A DNA stretch of 64,000 nt from the NCBI RefSeq assembly GCF_012910715.1, contig NZ_JABBHF010000002.1, positions 501,001 to 565,000 of the forward strand, given 5' to 3'. Positions 9,510 to 19,350 of this stretch are shown piece by piece (position 1 is the stretch's first letter; the number at the start of each line of letters is the position of its first letter). The translations under genes and the position numbers were made by a program. This DNA is from Flavivirga algicola (GTDB lineage: Bacteria > Bacteroidota > Bacteroidia > Flavobacteriales > Flavobacteriaceae). Below the pieces are notes generated by a model. It had not been told where the DNA came from. It worked only from the letters and a program-made list of their open reading frames with translations, and made no database searches.

Positions 9510-12500
9510 TTAAAAATTAAAATTCAATCCAAATATATATTGTGAGGTTATTGGATATCTTCCTTTATCAAGTCCTCTTGCTTGTATACCCCCTCCAACT
9601 TCTGGATCAAAACCTTCATAGTTTGTAATGGTTAGAGCATTTTGCGCTGTAGCATATATTCTGAATTTGGAAATACCTAATTTCTCTGTAATTTTCTTTG
9701 AAAAACTATACCCTAATGTAATATTTTTTAGACGCAAGTAATCCCCATCTTCTAACCATAAGTCTGTATAACCTTTGTAATTAGGGTGATCTTTAACATT
9801 ACCTCTATATGCTGGAATTGGAGAATCTTGGTTTACATCAGACCAGGCATAAATCAAATCTCTATGTCTACCATAACCATATGCTGTAGCTTCAGCACCA
9901 TTCATAAGTTCATGCCCTAATGCTGCATACCACTGCATTGATAAATCAAAACCTTTATAATCAAGGTTTAAATTATATCCTATCTCATATTCTGGCAATC
10001 CACTACCACTGTACACCCTATCGGCATCAGAAATATCTCCACTGCCATTACTATCTACATAAATTAAATCACCTAATTCTGCATTAGGTTCTAATTGTTG
10101 GTATTCTGCAAGTTTTTCTGGGGTATCTGCCACCCCATTTGTTGGATATAAAAAGAATGCTCCTGCCTCGTAACCTTCTGCCAGTACAGTAACCTGCGAA
10201 CTAGATTTGGCACCGCTTATTAAACCAAAATCATTGGTAAACAGAAAGCCGCCTTCTCCATTAATTTTTGTGATTTCATTTTCGTTAGTCGTGAAAACCC
10301 CATTCATTCTAAAATTCAAATTACCTATTTCACCTCTATACCCTGCAGAGAGCTCAAAACCTTTATTTGTCATATTACCAACATTTAAAACCACTTGAGA
10401 ATTATTACCTCCTCCAGTAGAACCTGGTAATACTATTGGAAATAGCATATCTTCTTTCTCTGTATTATAATACTCTGCAGAAAGTGTAAATTTATTTTTA
10501 AAGAAGCCCAAATCAAAACCAATATTGTTTTGAATAGAAGTTTCCCACTGTACAACAGCATTAGCAAATTGAGATTGAGCAGCACCTAAATTTAATGCAC
10601 CTTCTCCTGAGCCAAAAGCATAATCTAATCCTTGTGTAATTCCAGCAGAGAATGCATATGGACTAAATCTTTCATTTCCAACGGTTCCTCTACTTGCTCT
10701 AAATTTGAAGTTGTTTACAGTGCTTTTAACTGGTGCCCAAAATGGCTCATCTGAGATGTTCCAACCTACCGAAATAGATGGAAAAGTTCCCCATCGTTTA
10801 TCTAATCCAAATTTTGAAGAACCGTCACGACGCACACTGGAACTCAACAAGTATCTGCCTTTGTAGTTATATTGAATACGCGAGATATAACCGACAATTG
10901 TATTGGTGTAATTGTTACCAGATCTTGCATCTGGATTTAATGTCGCATTATTTAACACCCGAATATCATTACTGGCAACGGCATACTTCTTAGCTGTAAA
11001 ATTTCTATATACATATTCTTCTCTCGAAGCTCCAGCGGTAAACGTAAGATTATGATCTCCTATACTTTTCTTATAAGTAAGGAAGGAATCGAAGGTGTTA
11101 GAAGACCATCTACTAGCATCATTTTGAACGAAACTATTAGCTGGGTTACTTATCTCTTCCCCACTTATTGCATTAAAAACAGGTGTATAGCCATTAAAAC
11201 GTTCTCTAATTTCATTTGTTTCATTTATACCAACTCTTGCTACTATGTTTAATCCTTTAAAAAATTCATAATTCGCATTAAATTGAGCATAGGCACGTGT
11301 TCTGCGTGCATTATCGGTATTATCAAAACTATCAATAACCCAACCTAGTCTATTAGACTCATCCCCTCTTAAACTTATAAGCGGATCATCGGAATTAATA
11401 TTTAACCCTTGCTGCGTTGGAAAATAACGTACTGTTTGTGTAATAATACCTCCTGGTGACCTATCAGTTATTTCTCTATTTAAACCAGCTGTCGCATTAA
11501 TGCGCCATTTGCCATGATTATATGTCGTGTTTGCACGTGTACTGAAACGTTTAAAGTTAGAATTGATAATAATGCCTTCTTTTTCGTACAAATTTGTAAT
11601 AACACTATAGGTAATATCTTTAGTACCTCCCGATACATTAATCGTATAGTTTTGTATGGGAGCGTTATCTATAAATACCAGCTCTGATAAATCTGTATCA
11701 TTTTGAAAAGACAATGGGCTTCTTGTAAAATTTAGTACCGTAATATCGTCTGTACTACCTGTTTGGTTTCTGTCCCTAACCAGATTAAAATAGGTTTGTT
11801 GAGCAGTATTCATTAATGGTGTCCCAGATGTTATATGTTGTAAACCATAACTGGCATTTAATTTAACAGATAGCGAACCTGCTTTTCCTTGTCTGGTAGT
11901 TATAAGAATAACTCCAGCTGCTCCACGTGTACCATAAATTGCTGCAGATGCAGCATCCTTTAAAATATCTATAGATTCAATCTCTGTAGGTGGAATTCCT
12001 GGATCTCCTTCTTGAGGGATACCATCTACAACAAATAAGGGCGTGTTAGAACCTGAAATAGATGTGATCCCCCTAATAAGTATTTCTGACTGTCCTCCTG
12101 GTTCTGCTGATGCCGTAATATTTACACCTGCAACCTGACCTTGAAGGGCATTACCCAAATCTGAAGTTACTATATTTTCAATATCCTGAGCTTTAACACT
12201 TCCTACAGCTCCAGTAATTTCTTTCTTCTTTTGAGTACCGTAACCTATAACCACCACTTCTTCCAAGCCTTCTACTGATTCGTCGAGAGACACATTCATA
12301 GTAGTTTGTGTCACTGTAACAGATTTGTCCTCCATCCCTAGGTAACTGAATAAAAGAACATCACCAATTTCTGCATTGATAGAATACTTTCCGTCAAAAT
12401 TAGTAACTGCACCCGTACTAGTCCCTTTTACAATTATAGTAACCCCTGGTATTGGTAGTCCGTTATTAGTATCACTAACAGTTCCTGTTATGGTTGTGTT

Positions 12501-12623
12501 TTGCGATTGAATGTTAGTAACACTCAAGAGGATAAAAAGAAAAAGCATTAGGCTCTTGAGCCCTAGCAATTTTCTTGATCTCAATAATTTTTTTTGTCTC
12601 ATTTGTTTGTTAATTAATTTCAA
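9510..12623 (-). CDS. susC: SusC-family TonB-dependent oligosaccharide transporter (locus 1)
   Basis: Outer membrane barrel that imports oligosaccharides with energy from TonB. In order: signal peptide (to about residue 40), carboxypeptidase-regulatory-like domain with the GTVSDTNNGLPIPGVTI segment (about 45-125), TonB-box-like EEVVVIGYG, plug domain with VTGAVG/VDGIPQEG-type motifs and the GTRGAAGVILITT segment (about 130-250), then the 22-strand barrel to a C-terminal aromatic end (LNFNF). Length 1,037 is typical. The start may be the ATG at 12602 rather than 12623. The 91-base gap to the GH110 gene contains no clear terminator, so both are probably on one transcript driven from the region at 14623-15091. 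Confidence 0.97.
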   Translation of the reverse strand: MKLINKQMRQKKLLRSRKLLGLKSLMLFLFILLSVTNIQSQNTTITGTVSDTNNGLPIPGVTIIVKGTSTGAVTNFDGKYSINAEIGDVLLFSYLGMEDKSVTVTQTTMNVSLDESVEGLEEVVVIGYGTQKKKEITGAVGSVKAQDIENIVTSDLGNALQGQVAGVNITASAEPGGQSEILIRGITSISGSNTPLFVVDGIPQEGDPGIPPTEIESIDILKDAASAAIYGTRGAAGVILITTRQGKAGSLSVKLNASYGLQHITSGTPLMNTAQQTYFNLVRDRNQTGSTDDITVLNFTRSPLSFQNDTDLSELVFIDNAPIQNYTINVSGGTKDITYSVITNLYEKEGIIINSNFKRFSTRANTTYNHGKWRINATAGLNREITDRSPGGIITQTVRYFPTQQGLNINSDDPLISLRGDESNRLGWVIDSFDNTDNARRTRAYAQFNANYEFFKGLNIVARVGINETNEIRERFNGYTPVFNAISGEEISNPANSFVQNDASRWSSNTFDSFLTYKKSIGDHNLTFTAGASREEYVYRNFTAKKYAVASNDIRVLNNATLNPDARSGNNYTNTIVGYISRIQYNYKGRYLLSSSVRRDGSSKFGLDKRWGTFPSISVGWNISDEPFWAPVKSTVNNFKFRASRGTVGNERFSPYAFSAGITQGLDYAFGSGEGALNLGAAQSQFANAVVQWETSIQNNIGFDLGFFKNKFTLSAEYYNTEKEDMLFPIVLPGSTGGGNNSQVVLNVGNMTNKGFELSAGYRGEIGNLNFRMNGVFTTNENEITKINGEGGFLFTNDFGLISGAKSSSQVTVLAEGYEAGAFFLYPTNGVADTPEKLAEYQQLEPNAELGDLIYVDSNGSGDISDADRVYSGSGLPEYEIGYNLNLDYKGFDLSMQWYAALGHELMNGAEATAYGYGRHRDLIYAWSDVNQDSPIPAYRGNVKDHPNYKGYTDLWLEDGDYLRLKNITLGYSFSKKITEKLGISKFRIYATAQNALTITNYEGFDPEVGGGIQARGLDKGRYPITSQYIFGLNFNF

Positions 12624-12714
12624 ATTTTAGTTTAGTTAAATTCAAGTTTTAAACCCCTATCTTAAAGGATATTAGCAACTTACAATGTTGGTTGTTCTTC
12701 ATAAATTATTAGTT

Positions 12715-14622
12715 TTAGTTAAATGTTAGTTTAGGCATATCTTTTTCGGTTTCGAGAATAAGGGGTGCCTCACCCTTATATGTATTATTTTTGAATTCAA
12801 TATTTTTTGATGATTTTACCATGATCGCACAATCTTGATTGAAAAGTTTAGGAAAGGTTTTTGACAATGAAATTGTATTGTTTGAAAACTCAAGGTTATT
12901 CGTATTTGCTATTTCAAGAACCAGATTGTCAAAATGGTTAAATGTATTTCCTTTTATCTTTATATTATTAAAAGCAATATTTTCATTATCGTCATCTGTT
13001 ACAAAACGTATTACCCCCCGATCGTATCCGCTATGATTGCAATCTTGGAAAACATTATTTTCAACGGTTATATTCGAACCATTGCCAGACTCATACCAAT
13101 GCCCACTTTCTACAGGTATTAAAAGTGCTTCCATTTCGGTACTAAAAAAGTTATTTCTTATTATGGTTTCCTTGGGTGATGACAACAGCAATCCACGTGC
13201 CCTGTTACGGCTAATATTACAGTTCTCTACCAATACTTCTGGATAACCGCTTAAGTTCTCGATTAAATCTCCAGGTTCTAAATTTTTTGGTAAAGCTTCA
13301 TTAAAAGTTATAATTTGGTATCTACTATTAAAACGCTTGGTAGACTTTATAGTCAGCTTATCATAAGGAAAGAAAGATTTGCTCAACCTTACAAAACCAA
13401 TGGTGTCATTAGTTTTTCCTATAACAAAACCTTGTTGTTGAAAATGCCCCATGCGAACACCTATGGTGTTTTCTCCTAAAAGATCAATAACTTCTTGGTA
13501 GGTTCCATGTACATTAGTAGCATCATCTAATTGGTTATTGAACGTACAATTTTTTAATTCTACTTTGCCTCTACATCCAACAAAATGCGTAGCATCTGCT
13601 GTTGTTGAAACCATACGACCATGTGAGGGTGTAACATTTACATTATCTAGAATCAGGTCTGCCGAGTTTTCTGCTATCACTCCCATTCCACCCGCATGAT
13701 GAATGTTAACATTAGTAGCTTTGAAGCCATAGGTCCCCGTTAAACGAATGGCTGGAGCCAATCTATTTAAATGCTGTTCTCCTTTACAAACCAGTATTTT
13801 TCCAACTGGAGGTATTTTTTTACCATGATTAAAAATTCTAATCAATCCAGGCTCTATTTCTTTTACGCTTAGCCTAAATTCTCTACCAATAACGCGTTGA
13901 CTAGGTGCTATTGGGTCTAATTTGTACTTATAATTTGTACTGTTTTTCACAACACCTTCACTTTTTGGTAAGTGATGATATAAGGTAAGTGGTGTATACG
14001 ATTCCGTATCGTAAGCTATAGCTTTACGTTCTGGATCATACAAAATAGCTTGTCCGAGGTTATGTTCATACGATTCTTTAATGAAATACAACTGTTCGTT
14101 ACGTATTTCATATGGATATGCATCGGATATTTTCAAATCAAATGTGCGATTTTTTAAATCGCTAGACACAACCAAACCTTCACTGTGAAAAGGAATTTCC
14201 CAATCAATATTTAGATTTTTTAATGTAATATTTTGAGACATGTCAATTAAAAAAGGAATCATTTTTCCATGAAAAATGAACGTAGATCCCTGACCATCAA
14301 TCACCAGATTTTTCATATTGAAAATAGGAAATGCTGTTTTTATGACTACATCATTATGGTTTGATATGTAACAAAACTGCTCCAGTCCCTTATCTGGATA
14401 AAAATGGTATGTCCCTTTTTCAAATTTAATTTCTGAAATAGGCTTATCTCCTGCATCTAATATTCTATGTAACACAGCAGAAGTAGCGTCTTCTTTTATA
14501 CTATTGTTAAAAAACACAGACTCTGCTTTTATTTTTTTAGCAAAACACCCTGTGTTTAAAAGGAATAGAGATAGACCTAAACTCATTAGAATTATTGCAG
14601 AATTAATTTTTTTTGGCGACAT
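12715..14622 (-). CDS. GH110-type alpha-1,3-galactosidase (parallel beta-helix)
   Basis: A 635-residue exported right-handed beta-helix enzyme. An aspartate in the TADATHF segment (about residue 343) is followed exactly 23 and 24 residues later by the DD pair of LDDATNVHG (about 366-367). From memory, the catalytic aspartates of structurally studied GH110 enzymes (D321, D344, D345 in a Pseudoalteromonas enzyme active on lambda-carrageenan-derived alpha-1,3-galactobiose) have the same spacing, so GH110 is a strong call. Repeated coil motifs such as NxxxxNNTF/NNIKIKGNTF lie on both sides. The signal peptide ends near LNTGCFA, giving either a lipoprotein or a periplasmic form. GH110 enzymes release alpha-1,3-linked galactose. 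Its place just upstream of SusC ties it to locus 1. Polygalacturonase-like GH28 is the alternative, but its catalytic pattern is not seen. Confidence 0.85.
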   Translation of the reverse strand: MSPKKINSAIILMSLGLSLFLLNTGCFAKKIKAESVFFNNSIKEDATSAVLHRILDAGDKPISEIKFEKGTYHFYPDKGLEQFCYISNHNDVVIKTAFPIFNMKNLVIDGQGSTFIFHGKMIPFLIDMSQNITLKNLNIDWEIPFHSEGLVVSSDLKNRTFDLKISDAYPYEIRNEQLYFIKESYEHNLGQAILYDPERKAIAYDTESYTPLTLYHHLPKSEGVVKNSTNYKYKLDPIAPSQRVIGREFRLSVKEIEPGLIRIFNHGKKIPPVGKILVCKGEQHLNRLAPAIRLTGTYGFKATNVNIHHAGGMGVIAENSADLILDNVNVTPSHGRMVSTTADATHFVGCRGKVELKNCTFNNQLDDATNVHGTYQEVIDLLGENTIGVRMGHFQQQGFVIGKTNDTIGFVRLSKSFFPYDKLTIKSTKRFNSRYQIITFNEALPKNLEPGDLIENLSGYPEVLVENCNISRNRARGLLLSSPKETIIRNNFFSTEMEALLIPVESGHWYESGNGSNITVENNVFQDCNHSGYDRGVIRFVTDDDNENIAFNNIKIKGNTFNHFDNLVLEIANTNNLEFSNNTISLSKTFPKLFNQDCAIMVKSSKNIEFKNNTYKGEAPLILETEKDMPKLTFN

Positions 14623-15091
14623 ATTTTTATTTAAATTATTGTAGGGTTTAAAATTGATTTTTTTGCTTTTAAATCATGTCCTCCTCTGTAAAAAAGAGGA
14701 TCACCTCAGTAAGTAACAACCTTATCAAACTGAATATCAGACCACAATAAGGTTTATAACGTTACTTAATGCTTTATTCTGAAAATACTTGAACACAAGC
14801 CAAAGGAACTTATAATCAAACTAAAGGATGTATTTCTGGATAATTTATAGGTACCCAAGAGTAAGTATTTGATTTAGTTGCAAAAACAAGATGACTAAAT
14901 TGCTTAAATAAAAGAAATAAGCTGTTAATAGATTTAAAAGTTACTATAACACTGTTATAATTCAATTATTAAGAACCGGAAAAGCTTAAGTTTTAGATCT
15001 ATAATCAAAGATCTTATTGAAATAAAATCATTTAATATAAATGAAAAACACGGATTAATATCTCTGGACTTAGGAGTTTTATAACTTTGTT
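14623..15091. promoter_or_regulatory. 469-base control region between HTCS1 and the GH110-SusCDE operon
   Basis: No gene is seen here. It presumably carries the promoter of the GH110-SusC-SusD operon on the minus strand, though no consensus TAnnTTTG box was found. It contains a 6-bp stem hairpin (arms 14682-14687 and 14695-14700) in the leader and the 18-base element at 14766-14783 that recurs inverted upstream of the propeller gene. Confidence 0.5.
14766..14783 (-). promoter_or_regulatory. 18-base shared element, copy 1 (candidate HTCS operator)
   Basis: An exact 18-base match, in inverted orientation, to 21966-21983. This copy is 143 bases upstream of the GH110 start codon. Both copies sit in non-coding DNA in front of locus 1 enzyme genes, on either side of the HTCS gene, which suggests a binding site for that regulator. 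The role is inference. Confidence 0.4.
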
Positions 15092-18000
15092 TTAAGAATA
15101 TTTTTTCTCATTTTCTGTTGCATACATCCCTGGCGTCGTGCCATACTTCTCTTTAAACAATCTGGTAAAGTGCGTTCTACTCTTAAAACCTGTGCGTATG
15201 GCCACTTCTTTAACCGATAGTTTTTCCTGAACCAAAAACTCTGCGCCTTTAGTTAATCTGTACATTTTCAATAACTCAAAAGGCGTATGGTTAGTAAGTG
15301 CTTTTACCTTTTGATAAAACAAGGTTCTGTTTAAAAATAATTTTCTGGCAAACTGATTTATATCCAAGTCCTGATTATCTAAATTTTCTGCCATAAGATT
15401 ATAAAGTTTCTCTAAGAATGCATTGTCGTTTGCATTGTTCTTATTATTCTCTTTTGTTAAAGGAATCCCTATTTGGTAACGCTCTCGCAATTGCTTTCTG
15501 TTTAGTAATAAGGCTTCTACCCGCGTTACCAAATGCTCCATATTGAATGGTTTCTTAATATAGGCATCGGCTCCATCTCTAAGGCCTTGGATCCTGTCTT
15601 CACCAGCAACACAAGCTGTTAATAGTATAACTGGTATATGACTGGTTTTTACATCAGATTTTACACGTTTGCATAGGTCTAATCCATTTAACTCTGGCAT
15701 TAATAAATCGCTAATAATAATATCCGGCCACTCATTTTCCATAGCATCCAAACATTCCTGACCATTAACAAAAGTAGTTATATTGAAGAACTTTGATAAT
15801 GACTTTGATACAAACAAACGCATATCCAAATTATCTTCTGCATAAAAAATTGTGGCATCCGAGAACTCTGTATCTATCTTTATATCTGTAATACCATCAT
15901 TATTTATTAACATGGTATTGGTCTCCAATTCTTTTTCAGCAGTCAATAAAATTTCCTTTTGGCTTGTTTCGTTATTATTTTTTCCCTTTTTAACTATTGG
16001 CAGCCTAACCGTAAAAGTGGTCCCTTCATTTATTTCACTTTCAGCACTTATATAGCCATAGTGCATCTCAACTAGACGTTTCGAAAATGCTAATCCTATA
16101 CCCGAGCCTCCAATGTAAGACTCATGTCTTTTATGAGATTGATAGAACCTTTCAAAAACATGTTCCAGATCTTTACTGTCGATCCCTCTGCCCGTATCTA
16201 TAACCGAAACAATTAAATTTTTATCTTCTTTACTAATATGTAATGAAATGGAATCACCTTTTTTTGTGTATTTAAAGGCATTGTTAAGTAGATTGTTAAA
16301 AATCTTTTCTAGCTTTTGCTTATCTGCAGACACATAAACATCACTTGCATTATTTTTTAAGGACAACTGTTTATCTTCATTTTTAGCTAAAAACTCAAAG
16401 TCTTTTATAAGTTCTTCAATGAACAAATTGAAATGAAAATGAGAATAGTTCATTTTAAGTAATTCGAAATCTGCTTTTTGAAAATCATGTACTTGATCTA
16501 CAAGTTGAATCATTTTTTTAGATTGACGCTGGATAAGCTTTAATTTTTCAACAGCATTGAAATTCCTTCCAAATTCTTGTATCAATAAATTTATCGGTCC
16601 TGAAATAAGTGTTAGGGGCGTTTTTATTTCATGAGAAATATTAGAAAAGAATCTTAGTTTCGCCGCATTTAAATGCTTAACATTATCAATTTCCATTTGC
16701 TCTATCTCAACTTTATGATTTAAAGCCTGAATTCTAAAAATGACTTTTATAATCAGAAAAACGATAAGTGTCACAATTAGAAAATAAATGAAAAACGCCA
16801 ATTTTGTTTTCCAATAGGGTGTAGATACAGTAATTTTTAAAGCTTGAATTGGTGTCCATTCGTTTAAAGAATTTGAAGCCGATGTATTTAAAATGTATTC
16901 ACCAGGCGGAAGACCACTAAAGTAAATAGTCTTTTGGTTAGAGGGTACTTCAACCCATTCTTCATTTAATGGAGACAACTTGTATCTTATATGATGGTTT
17001 TTAGGGTTAGAAAAATGTAGACTTGTAAGTTCTAATGAGAATACATTTTCATTATGTTTAAGCTTTACCTCATCTATTTCCGCCAATCGTTTATCTAGTA
17101 TTACTCTACCACTAACAGAATCTCCAACGGTTACCGACCTATTAAATAGTTTAAGGTTTTCGAGTTCAAATCTTGGTAGTGCTTCTTTATTTAGAATATC
17201 TTCTGGTTTAAAATAACAAAAACCATCCAAACCCGAAAACATTAAATATCCGTTCTTCAAATGTTCTGAAGCGTACCAAAAATCTTCAAAGGGCAGACCG
17301 TCTGAATCTGTAAATCTTCTGAAGGTATAATCTTTGGTATTAAATTTATTTAAGCCAATATTAGTTGCAATCCACAAATTATACTCATTATCGTATAGAA
17401 TACTTTTTACAACATTATTGGACAATCCTTCTTTCTCGGAAAAAGTAACAAACTTTGGTTTGCTGTCACTATTTAATACTTTACATATCCCCCCACCTTC
17501 AGTTCCAACATATAATTCTTCATTAGGCAATCTAATAATTGAACTCACAAAATTGTCTGATAATGTCTCATCATTACCTTCTTCATTAACATATTGGTCT
17601 ATCTCGGTATTATACAAAGGGGCTTTATTACTTATTCTAAAGAGCCCATCTTTATCGGTTCCAATCCATACATAATCGTATAACGGATCTGGATATACAC
17701 ACCTTATAAATCCTAGTTTTTCGGATTTAAAATACGGATTGTCATTTATGGTCTCAACATTAATAATCTTATTTTGGTTATTTACAATTATTTTGAAAAC
17801 ACCATAATTTCCAACTACCCATATATTTCCATCTTTATCTTCTGTACAGTCTTGAATATGTATATAGTTAAAAAGTGGCGGTGCAGCATTATATACGACT
17901 TCAATATTGGTATCGTTCTTTTTTAATCGACATAAACCAGCACCATTAACCTTAAACCATAAATTTTGTCTTGAGTCATAAAAGGTGTTTCCCAACTCTA

Positions 18001-19225
18001 TCTTTTTTTCGTCTATTACTGGATTTTTAATAGGCTCAAATTTTTGAAGCTCTGTGTTAAAAATAGCAACTCCACCACCACTATCGCTCAAGTACACACT
18101 TTTGTCATCGATAGGCGAAATTTCTGTAATATTATTGGCTTTAACGCCATATTTATATCCCATTTTGGTGTTGTACTTTTTAAATGGGTTTTGATTAAGT
18201 TCAAATTTGAAAAGCCCTTCATTAAAAGTTCCCAACCAACAGTCACCTGTTGTTGTTTCATAAAAACAACTACTCTTTATATAACCTGAATTAAATTCAA
18301 AATATAATTCTTTCCCGTTTTCCCCATCTATAAAATCATTAACTTGATTAAATCGGACAGCCCCATCATTTAATAACCCCAACCATAGTTTATTGGTCGA
18401 ATCGACCATACTACTGTTAAACTTATGTTGCGTTAGGAGTTTCTTTCTTAATTGAAATGTTATGCTTCCTCCTTCTTCTTTTTTTATTTCAATTATAGCG
18501 ACTCCAAGGAAAAGTGTTACCAATAATGTATTTTGATCTAAAACAGAAATCGAACTACTTTGCATTATATTATTTTGCAATACCCTATTATAACTCTTCG
18601 TTTTTAAATTAAATATGAAAAGTCCCTGAGAAGTAGCATATAAATATTGAGACTCATCTAACATGATTCCTTGAAAAAACCGAACTTTATCTTGAGAAAC
18701 CACCCCTTTTGGCGTGTATGCATTTATGAAATTATAATTATCATCAAAAACTAAAACTCCAGATTCTTCTGTGGCACAAACAACAAAACCATCTTTATTG
18801 GATATTATGCTTCTAACAACAGGCCCATTTAATCCTTTTTTTACTAACTTATTTGAATATAAGCTTTTAAATTTCTGAGTTGATAAATCATACAAACTAA
18901 TTCCCTCATCAGTTCCTATCCATATTTTACCTTTTTGATCTTCGAATAATGTTCTTACCCGATTGCTTACAAGAGATTTTTCGCCTACCCTGTTTTTATA
19001 TATTTTAAAATCATAACCATCGTAAAGACTCAGCCCTTCATAGGTACCAAACCATAAATACCCATTAGAATCTTCTAAAATAGAAGTAATTCCATTATGC
19101 GACAAACCACTAGAAATGGTAAAATTAGAAGAAGCTTCTAAAATTTTTTTTTGAGCAAATAAATTAAATACAAAAAAAAACAGTGATAAAAGTAAAATGG
19201 AGAGTTTATATTTCTTTTCGAACAT
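15092..19225 (-). CDS. Hybrid two-component system regulator (HTCS), locus 1
   Basis: One-protein sensor and transcription activator of locus 1. After a signal peptide (from the ATG at 19225; the frame is open to 19279) come about 14 Reg_prop propeller repeats (ILEDSNGYLWFGTYEG type) forming two periplasmic beta-propellers, a Y_Y_Y domain, one membrane helix (about 790-820), a histidine kinase with SNISHEIKTPL (His about 865), the ATPase segments NNLLNNAFKYT and GGSGIGLAFSKRL, a receiver domain (phospho-acceptor Asp about 1173 in SDLLMPELNG, Lys in IKKPF) and a C-terminal AraC-type HTH with FKSRTHFTRLFKEKYG. HTCS proteins bind an oligosaccharide product in the periplasm and switch on the adjacent locus. 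A small inverted repeat (19273-19287, 5-bp arms) and a TAnnTTTG-like box (19258-19265) precede the gene. All key phosphotransfer residues are present. Confidence 0.96.
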   Translation of the reverse strand: MFEKKYKLSILLLSLFFFVFNLFAQKKILEASSNFTISSGLSHNGITSILEDSNGYLWFGTYEGLSLYDGYDFKIYKNRVGEKSLVSNRVRTLFEDQKGKIWIGTDEGISLYDLSTQKFKSLYSNKLVKKGLNGPVVRSIISNKDGFVVCATEESGVLVFDDNYNFINAYTPKGVVSQDKVRFFQGIMLDESQYLYATSQGLFIFNLKTKSYNRVLQNNIMQSSSISVLDQNTLLVTLFLGVAIIEIKKEEGGSITFQLRKKLLTQHKFNSSMVDSTNKLWLGLLNDGAVRFNQVNDFIDGENGKELYFEFNSGYIKSSCFYETTTGDCWLGTFNEGLFKFELNQNPFKKYNTKMGYKYGVKANNITEISPIDDKSVYLSDSGGGVAIFNTELQKFEPIKNPVIDEKKIELGNTFYDSRQNLWFKVNGAGLCRLKKNDTNIEVVYNAAPPLFNYIHIQDCTEDKDGNIWVVGNYGVFKIIVNNQNKIINVETINDNPYFKSEKLGFIRCVYPDPLYDYVWIGTDKDGLFRISNKAPLYNTEIDQYVNEEGNDETLSDNFVSSIIRLPNEELYVGTEGGGICKVLNSDSKPKFVTFSEKEGLSNNVVKSILYDNEYNLWIATNIGLNKFNTKDYTFRRFTDSDGLPFEDFWYASEHLKNGYLMFSGLDGFCYFKPEDILNKEALPRFELENLKLFNRSVTVGDSVSGRVILDKRLAEIDEVKLKHNENVFSLELTSLHFSNPKNHHIRYKLSPLNEEWVEVPSNQKTIYFSGLPPGEYILNTSASNSLNEWTPIQALKITVSTPYWKTKLAFFIYFLIVTLIVFLIIKVIFRIQALNHKVEIEQMEIDNVKHLNAAKLRFFSNISHEIKTPLTLISGPINLLIQEFGRNFNAVEKLKLIQRQSKKMIQLVDQVHDFQKADFELLKMNYSHFHFNLFIEELIKDFEFLAKNEDKQLSLKNNASDVYVSADKQKLEKIFNNLLNNAFKYTKKGDSISLHISKEDKNLIVSVIDTGRGIDSKDLEHVFERFYQSHKRHESYIGGSGIGLAFSKRLVEMHYGYISAESEINEGTTFTVRLPIVKKGKNNNETSQKEILLTAEKELETNTMLINNDGITDIKIDTEFSDATIFYAEDNLDMRLFVSKSLSKFFNITTFVNGQECLDAMENEWPDIIISDLLMPELNGLDLCKRVKSDVKTSHIPVILLTACVAGEDRIQGLRDGADAYIKKPFNMEHLVTRVEALLLNRKQLRERYQIGIPLTKENNKNNANDNAFLEKLYNLMAENLDNQDLDINQFARKLFLNRTLFYQKVKALTNHTPFELLKMYRLTKGAEFLVQEKLSVKEVAIRTGFKSRTHFTRLFKEKYGTTPGMYATENEKKYS

Positions 19226-19350
19226 AAGAAAACAATTTACATCGACAACTAAAGTATCAAAATTAAATTGACTAAGCAAAATGCTTAAGTTTTTTGTAAA
19301 GGTATAAGAAGTATTTGAGAGTTTTTAAATTAAGCAATAACTGTTTCATA

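Noticed and set aside
12715-14622. Reading the beta-helix protein as a GH28 polygalacturonase or a pectate lyase
   Set aside because: The aspartate spacing fits GH110 exactly and the GH28 catalytic motif pattern is absent.
19273-19287. Inverted repeat with 5-bp arms before HTCS1 as an autoregulatory operator
   Set aside because: Arms are too short to stand apart from chance in AT-rich DNA; only mentioned in the HTCS1 entry.
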